64,000 nucleotides of DNA, taken from Trichoplax adhaerens (lineage: Eukaryota > Placozoa > Uniplacotomia > Trichoplacea > Trichoplacidae). Positions 58,634 to 64,000 of the stretch are shown here, in pieces. The first letter of the stretch is position 1. Each line of letters starts with the position of its first letter. Under the pieces are notes generated by a model. It ran no database searches and had not been told where the DNA came from. It saw nothing but the letters and a program-made list of their open reading frames with translations. The position numbers were made by a program, and so were the translations under genes. The stretch is taken from contig NW_002060966.1 of assembly GCF_000150275.1 (NCBI RefSeq), positions 339,508 to 403,507 on the forward strand, given 5' to 3'.

Positions 58634-58677
58634 CCCTAGTCTAGAATAGACTGGGAGTATAATCTAGGCTAGCCTAG
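58634..58677. repeat. Two adjacent palindromes
   Basis: CCCTAGTCTAGAATAGACTG plus GG (58634-58655) is a near-perfect inverted repeat. CTAGGCTAGCCTAG (58664-58677) is a perfect 14-bp palindrome. They border the last unit of the ~145-bp repeat. Confidence 0.75.
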
Positions 58678-59035
58678 TTTATATCCCTCTAGGCCGGAGT
58701 ATACCCCCATCTTGCATACAAGTATATCAAGTAATCGAGGAAATAAGATTAAATTCTGATCTGATTTCACACCAACTAATCTCATGCAGATCACATGGAG
58801 CACAAATTCAATAGATATTTTATAATTATAACTTTACTTATCAAGTTCTTCGGTTCTTCCAGTTTTGCAGAATACGTTAGCCTTTACTTTGTCTAGCGAC
58901 TTTGATCTGAACGAATCTATTATTAGCAATTATAATCAACCATTTGTTGAGAAAATATATTTTTTAAACTCTAATTACAGCATTTGGGTGCTGTGAAATA
59001 TTCTCTAGGAATGCAGCATCGCCGGTCAAGATTTA

Positions 59036-59523
59036 GAGACTGATATTGGCAGGATACGTCAGACATCTCTTTGGCTGGCCAATTAGTGTGTAAATTACGA
59101 TATCACAGCCTATCAAACTTGCTGCAGCCATGACTTGAGCATTAATAGCCATATTCCGTCTTGTATTATTTCAGAGTCGGTCATATAATCACGAACATTC
59201 TGATTAGGTAGAGTTGGAACCCTCACGGCAATATCAGTGTTCATATGCTACGCGACTTGATTGAGAATAATGTTGTGGCTTTCCTAAGATCCTGTAAGCG
59301 TATAGTTAATAGCTCGAAAGTAGCAGTTGCGATCTCTTTTGGTGCTGTAGGGTCTTCTTGGCTGTGATAGTTTAGATTGTCCCCCGAAGTATACTGAATT
59401 CGATAATGTCGGATACAGTGCAATCAATCGTTTAGCACGATCCAAGTGGTAAATATTTTGGAGATATTTTCTTTCGAAGCTGGTGTAGAAGTGTAAAATC
59501 TGGTTGTATAGATCGCTATCCAC
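59036..59523 (-). pseudogene. Decayed OTU-type cysteine protease domain
   Basis: The translation runs through RDRNCYFRAINYTLTGS, which matches the catalytic DGNCxFRAxSxxxTG motif of OTU deubiquitinases with cysteine retained and glycine replaced by arginine. It continues to VRDYMTDSEIIQDGIW and, after a frameshift, to NAQVMAAASLIGCDIVIYT, the usual second half of the fold. Two in-frame stops lie after TGS and after NQVA, and there is one frameshift near 59150, so the gene is dead. The catalytic histidine region is not recognisable. OTU domains of this kind occur in animal genes and also in transposons; the origin here is open. Confidence 0.7.
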
Positions 59524-59854
59524 GATGCAAGTGTGCAGTAATACATAAATTTAAATCTATAAAGTTAACAGGCTAAGCTACGTATGAAATATGATCTGAA
59601 ATCTTTAATGTTACACTAACGACAGGAACCAAATCAGAATATAAACAGAAAGTAGCTATTACCAACAGCCACAAGATTAGAGTGCTTCATCGATTGAGAA
59701 ATTAGACATGTTTAGATCTATCGTACAGTATACAAAAAATAAATGTTTCTTTATCAATACAAGTACTTTTGATATTGCTGCAGGAAAAATGCTAATGCAT
59801 AGATGATTATAGTATTGGTAGTTAATCATCCTTTCAACTATATGAGAATCGTAT
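59524..59854. other. 3' flank of paralogue J with one ~145-bp repeat unit
   Basis: A unit of the repeat family (marker near 59672) ends with TTTCTTTATCAATACAAGTA, which also flanks paralogue E. No gene is present. Confidence 0.7.
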
Positions 59855-60613
59855 TCATTTTTTGTTATTTTTCCCTATGTCCTTGATAAAGATTTGCACT
59901 TCCTTGTAGCCTTTTGCTACTAAATCCAGAAAGACTTTTACATCTTTATAGGTATATTCATTTAAATCGACTGAACAAATTAATCGATAGCCAACTGCAA
60001 GAGCTCTTTTTTGCATGATTGGATTGAAAATAGTGGTTATCATTTTTTCATAACCATGTCGAGCACTTATTGCTTCTACTAAAAAACCGCTCAAGAATCC
60101 AATAGCCTTACTAGCATATTTTTCACCTCTCAAGCAAGCAACATCATCGATAACGATCATTTTCTTTGGATCAAAGGATTCTTTTTTCTCTGCGTCTTCA
60201 TATAATTGCATCATACAATCCATAATCGGAGCCATAGCTTCTCCATAGTTATTAATAACGTTCTCGCCCGCAGTCGCTTCAGTTGCCTTACTGTAAACAT
60301 AACCAATTCCTACTCCAACTAATTTATTATTTTCTATATCTCGAGCAACGATTGCTAATTTATCTTCCATCGCCAATCGGAATTCAAATTTAGCAGCAAG
60401 GATATATTGCTCAACTGTTACACCTTGACTTTTAAAAATTTCATTTTGTTCAATAAAAGAGATAGCAATGACTTTCATAGCTTCATCCATATCTTCTTCT
60501 TGCATGACACTATACCGTATATTATTTTTTTCATCGACGATAAAAGAAGAATCGCTATCTCGAAATTGTTTATAAAGCTCTAGTACATGTTCCATGGGAT
60601 TGTGTTTAGCCAT
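59855..60613 (-). CDS. GNAT-fold acyltransferase paralogue J (subfamily 2)
   Basis: An intronless, 252-residue protein. The start is the ATG at 60611-60613 (MAKHNPMEH), shared exactly with E and K; an open extension upstream begins with GTG and is not conserved. The acyl-CoA loop is EKYASKA (residues 164-170): serine replaces the middle glycine and alanine the last, leaving no glycine in the core. The segment after it, IGFLSGFLVEAISARHGY, is a helix as in other GNATs. It differs from K at few positions (for example FKSQ for YKSR and YSKATEATAG for YSKVTEVTAG). The upstream box is CATGTG (236 bp) instead of CACGTG. It is a recent duplicate; the biochemical role is unknown. Confidence 0.82.
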   Translation of the reverse strand: MAKHNPMEHVLELYKQFRDSDSSFIVDEKNNIRYSVMQEEDMDEAMKVIAISFIEQNEIFKSQGVTVEQYILAAKFEFRLAMEDKLAIVARDIENNKLVGVGIGYVYSKATEATAGENVINNYGEAMAPIMDCMMQLYEDAEKKESFDPKKMIVIDDVACLRGEKYASKAIGFLSGFLVEAISARHGYEKMITTIFNPIMQKRALAVGYRLICSVDLNEYTYKDVKVFLDLVAKGYKEVQIFIKDIGKNNKK

Positions 60614-60848
60614 GTTGAAATCGTAGCTGTTTGTTGGTGTGTAATATTGTTGAAACCTATCCACAAGTGAATAGTATATTAATAATTAGCCACTAGTTAG
60701 AGAATTACCGTAGCAACGATAGATTGATAGTAATGATAGAGACAACAAGAATCTTTACCTTCGATCTTAGCCGTAGGGGGAAAATGGCTGAATAAAAGAA
60801 GGTGCCAAGGTTGTATAAATGAAAATCGATGATGGTACCGGCAATCAT

Positions 60849-60854
60849 CATGTG
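60849..60854. promoter_or_regulatory. CATGTG box upstream of paralogue J (variant E-box)
   Basis: It lies at the position of the CACGTG box in E and K but carries a C-to-T change (ATCATGTGAC), 236 bp 5' of the ATG. Confidence 0.35.
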
Positions 60855-61799
60855 ACAGTATGAATAAACTATTAATCCAGAATTTTATTCATGGATTAAT
60901 TTCTATCGGGTTTAAATTAATTCAACCAGTTGTTTACTAAAGCGTATCGAGTTCATTGTTATGGAAATCAAGATTGATTTGCTCCGTTTTCAGTGGGTTT
61001 AATTAATCTTCTCTATCTTACATTCATAGTGGAATGCCAATAGTGCTGAGTATGTTTCTATCGGTGGTCTAGATTATCCTTAGTCTAAGTTCATACCCGC
61101 TCCACTATAATAGTGTATAACTCCATATTTAGCTAAGCTCTATTTTACTTTGACACTGTGGGATTCTAGTGATACTCTAATCCGATTGCATTGTAGAAAT
61201 CTTCCTAATATCTGAGCTCTTCTTCCTTTACTCTTTGGTTTTTCTCAATTGTTTCCTTCCGCTGTGCTTCTAACATTCTATAAGCTATTTTCATACGTCG
61301 ATAACTTGATTTAGTGTTCACTTAGCTTCCTGCGATGGCGTTAACTTTAATGTTATCACTAACGAACAATATATATATATATATAGATCACTGAGTTTAC
61401 TAAAGCTCAGGAGGCATTCCGATGAATTATTAGATGGTATTTCGTATTCAATTCTGCCTTACTATACTATCTTTACCTCAATGCAATATCAGTCATCGTT
61501 TTAACTTACCTTCATTTCTTAATAGCTACTTTATTGGTTTAATTATTTAAATTGTAGTTTAATATACAACCGTATTTTCGTTTACCTGAGGCAAATATCA
61601 TCATTCCTTGACATAACTTATCATATCGGACATCACGGATCAATTTACATCGGTAGAGCTTCTTAATTGCATTATAATGTCCTGCCCATGATGTCTTAGA
61701 GGGTACTAAAGTTAGGTGGAAATCATTGCTATAGCAAATTTAGCACAGCATAACTAGCCAGTTGGAGAACCAAAATGATTGCCTGGCTATTCACTATAA

Positions 61800-62740
61800 T
61801 ACATGTACGTTAGCAATTATTTCATCAACCCAAGCATATTTGATTCTTCTAAAGAAAAAAAATGAGAATATAGATAAAAAATGGCTATTATCAACTGTAT
61901 CAAGAATAGAATACTTTATTGATTCAGATTTCAGACATTAAATATGTTTATAACTATGTAATAAACATTTATTTCATCATCAATACAAGTATCTTAGAGG
62001 CTTCCTAAAGGAACAAAATTAGAACATAGGTAAAAAGTGGCTATCATCGACAGCACCAAGAATGGAATATTTTAATAATTGAAAGATTAAATTAAACATG
62101 TTGATAATTGCACAATAAGTAATATCTATATCATTGATATAAGTATTTTTAATGCTCCTAAAGGAGCAAATCAGAACACCATTAACAGCATCAAGAATAG
62201 AGTATTTTACTGATTGAGACATTAAACATGTTTATAACTACAACATGCAATCAGCAATTATTTCATTATCAATACAAGTACCATTGATCCTCCTAACGAA
62301 ATTAAACTAGAATACAGATGAAAAAAACTATCATCAACCACATCAAGAATAGAGGATTTTATTGAATGAGAGAATAAAAATGTTTAGAACTATGCAAGAA
62401 GCAATTAGTTTATCACCAATGTAAGTAACTTTAATGTTCTTAAGGGAAAAAATTACACTACCATCAACAGCGTCAAGAATAGAGTAATCTGCTGATTGAG
62501 ATATTCAATATGCATTTAACTACGGCATACAATAAACAATTCCTTCATCATCAGTAAAGGCATCTGCAATGTTCCTTAAGGAACAAAATAAAAAAATAGA
62601 CAAAAAGTGACTATCATTAACAACAACAAGAATAATGTAATTTATCGATGGAGAAGTTAAACATATCATAACTACGATATACAATAAGCAATTGTTTCAT
62701 CGTCAATCTTATAAGTTTTGTTGATTTTTCTTCAGGTAAA
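61800..62740. repeat. ~145-bp repeat family, six consecutive units
   Basis: Marker words (CAAGAATAGAGTATTTT and variants) lie at about 61899, 62051, 62187, 62340, 62468 and 62624, spacing 128-156 bases. Each unit also has ATTGATTGAGA and a CAATTATTTCATCATCAATA-like stretch. Confidence 0.85.
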
Positions 62741-62806
62741 ATATTAATAAATTGATGATTATAGTATTGTTAGTTAATCATCCTTTTAACCATTTGAGAG
62801 TTATAT

Positions 62807-63565
62807 TCACTTCTTATTATCTTTGCGTATGTCCTTGATAAAGATTTGCACTTCCTTGTAGCCTTTTGCTACTAAATCCAGAAAGACTTTTTCATCTTTA
62901 TAGGTATATTCATTTAAATCGACTGAACAAATTAATCGATAGCCAACTGCAAGACTTCGTTTTTGCATGATTGGATTGAAAATAGTGGTTATCATGTTGT
63001 CATAACCATGTCGAGCACTTATTGCTTCTACTAAAAAACCGCTCAAGAATCCAATAGCCTTACTAGCATATTTTTCACCTCTCAAGCAAGCAACATCATC
63101 GATAACGATCATTTTCTTTGGATCAAAGGATTCTTTTTTCTCTGCGTCTTCATATAATTGCATCATACAATCCATAATCGGAGCCATAGCTTCTCCATAG
63201 TTATTAATAACGTTCTCGCCCGCTGTCACTTCAGTTACCTTACTATAAACATAACCAATTCCTACTCCAACTAATTTATTATTTTCTATATCTCGAGCAA
63301 CGATTGCCAATTTATCTTCCATCGCCAATCGGCATTCAAATTTAGCAGCAAGGATATACTGCTCGACCGTAACACCTCGACTTTTATAAATTTCATTTTG
63401 TTCAATAAAAGAGATAGCAATGACTTTCATAGCTTCATCCATATCTTCTTCTTGCATGACACTATACCGTATATTATTTTTTTCATCGACGATAAAGGGA
63501 GAATCGCTATCTCGAAATTGTTTATAAAGCTCTAGTACATGTTCCATAGGATTGTGTTTAGCCAT
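62807..63565 (-). CDS. GNAT-fold acyltransferase paralogue K (subfamily 2)
   Basis: An intronless, 252-residue protein, near-identical to J and to frameshifted E. The N-terminal half and upstream region match E almost base for base. The C-terminus differs, ending KDIRKDNKK. The acyl-CoA loop is EKYASKA, glycine-poor as in J. Other shared landmarks are IMDCMMQLYEDAEKK, KMIVIDDVACLRG and LNEYTYKDEKVF. The ATG is at 63563-63565 and a CACGTG box lies 228 bp upstream. It is the intact version of the gene E represents. Confidence 0.83.
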   Translation of the reverse strand: MAKHNPMEHVLELYKQFRDSDSPFIVDEKNNIRYSVMQEEDMDEAMKVIAISFIEQNEIYKSRGVTVEQYILAAKFECRLAMEDKLAIVARDIENNKLVGVGIGYVYSKVTEVTAGENVINNYGEAMAPIMDCMMQLYEDAEKKESFDPKKMIVIDDVACLRGEKYASKAIGFLSGFLVEAISARHGYDNMITTIFNPIMQKRSLAVGYRLICSVDLNEYTYKDEKVFLDLVAKGYKEVQIFIKDIRKDNKK

Positions 63566-64000
63566 GTTGAAATCGTTGCAGTTTGATGTTTAGTAATATA
63601 ATTGAACCTATCCACAAATGAAATAGTACAGTAAATGGCTGTTAGATACAGGAGTACTTTAGCAAAGATAGATTGAAAGTGATGATGGAGACCACAAGAA
63701 CTTCTATCTGCGATTTTAGCCGTAGGTGAAAAGGGCTGAGATCAAGAATGTGCCAAGGTCATGTGAAAATCGATGATGGAGCTAGCAATCACCACGTGAT
63801 AGTGTACTGGGACTGCTATATATATTGTACACAATTTCATGCAAGGATTGATTTTTATAGGGCTTTAAATTAAATTAAATTAATTTAATCAGTTGTTTAC
63901 CAAAGCGTATCGAGTTCATTGTTATGGAAATCAAGATTGATTTGCTCCGTTTTCAGAGAGTTTAATCTTCTCTATCTTGCATTCATAATGGACTACCCAT
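63566..64000. other. Upstream block of paralogue K, cut by the window end
   Basis: Almost identical to 45774-46213. The duplication continues to the last base, so its outer boundary is not visible. Confidence 0.85.
63793..63798. promoter_or_regulatory. CACGTG E-box upstream of paralogue K
   Basis: ATCACCACGTGATAG lies 228 bp 5' of the ATG, as in E. Confidence 0.5.

Larger units (their letters stand above)
55986..59035. other. Spacer between paralogue I and the OTU relic
   Basis: No intact gene. It contains a GC-richer patch at about 56650-56950 of unknown nature, units of the ~145-bp repeat at 57490-57930 and 58345-58620, and short palindromes at 58634-58677. Confidence 0.5.
60614..62806. 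other. Spacer between paralogues J and K
   Basis: The first ~600 bases are the J copy of the duplicated promoter block. A (TA)n run lies near 61369-61385, and six units of the ~145-bp repeat fill 61800-62740. No gene is seen. Confidence 0.6.

Noticed and set aside
60614-60664. N-terminal extension of paralogue J starting at a GTG
   Set aside because: E and K share the ATG at MAKHNPMEH, and the extension is neither ATG-initiated nor conserved.
1-64000. tRNA, rRNA genes or CRISPR arrays
   Set aside because: No TGGTTCGAATCC-like B box with cloverleaf, no rRNA core words and no regular repeat-spacer array were found on reading both strands by eye. Absence is not proven without a dedicated scan.

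Overview
The window looks like nuclear DNA from a small-genome, AT-rich, intron-bearing animal. Gene content is metazoan: an LRR-containing GPCR with SRCR and EGF modules, an OCRL/INPP5B phosphatase and the complex III subunit UQCRQ. Introns are short (mostly 70-600 bases) with GTAAG-type donors. I infer a placozoan (Trichoplax-like); this is a judgement from style and content, not a proven assignment.

Layout. (1) 1331-17369, plus strand: one very large receptor gene, open at the 5' end. It has three SRCR-type exons, three EGF exons, an LRR N-terminal cap, 30 single-exon leucine-rich repeats and one 3' exon with the hinge and a rhodopsin-family 7TM domain of LGR type. A solo LTR sits in one intron. 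(2) 17370-24974: mostly non-coding, somewhat GC-richer than the rest. It carries UQCRQ on the minus strand, a dense patch of TGTACAGTAC-type palindromes, and five related hairpin-forming repeats at 20934-21725 with a compensatory stem change. (3) 24975-30412, plus strand: a complete 22-exon OCRL/INPP5B-type inositol polyphosphate 5-phosphatase (5-phosphatase, ASH and RhoGAP-like domains, about 855 residues). (4) 30413-64000: a one-directional (minus) array of intronless GNAT-fold acyltransferase paralogues. Seven are intact, one is frameshifted and two are truncated relics. They are separated by AT-rich spacers with two more LTR copies, a decayed OTU-protease gene and a roughly 145-bp repeat family.

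How it fits together. The receptor, UQCRQ and OCRL genes are unrelated neighbours. The acyltransferase array is a lineage-specific expansion in two main subfamilies plus one divergent member. Five of the seven intact genes and the frameshifted copy have a CACGTG box 193-243 bp upstream of the ATG; a sixth intact gene has CATGTG at the same distance, which suggests common control. Nearly identical blocks around 45-46 kb, 60-61 kb and 63-64 kb show recent duplication and mosaic exchange. The strongest candidates for something undescribed are the hairpin array, the E-box-linked acyltransferase cluster and the SRCR-EGF-LRR-7TM receptor architecture.
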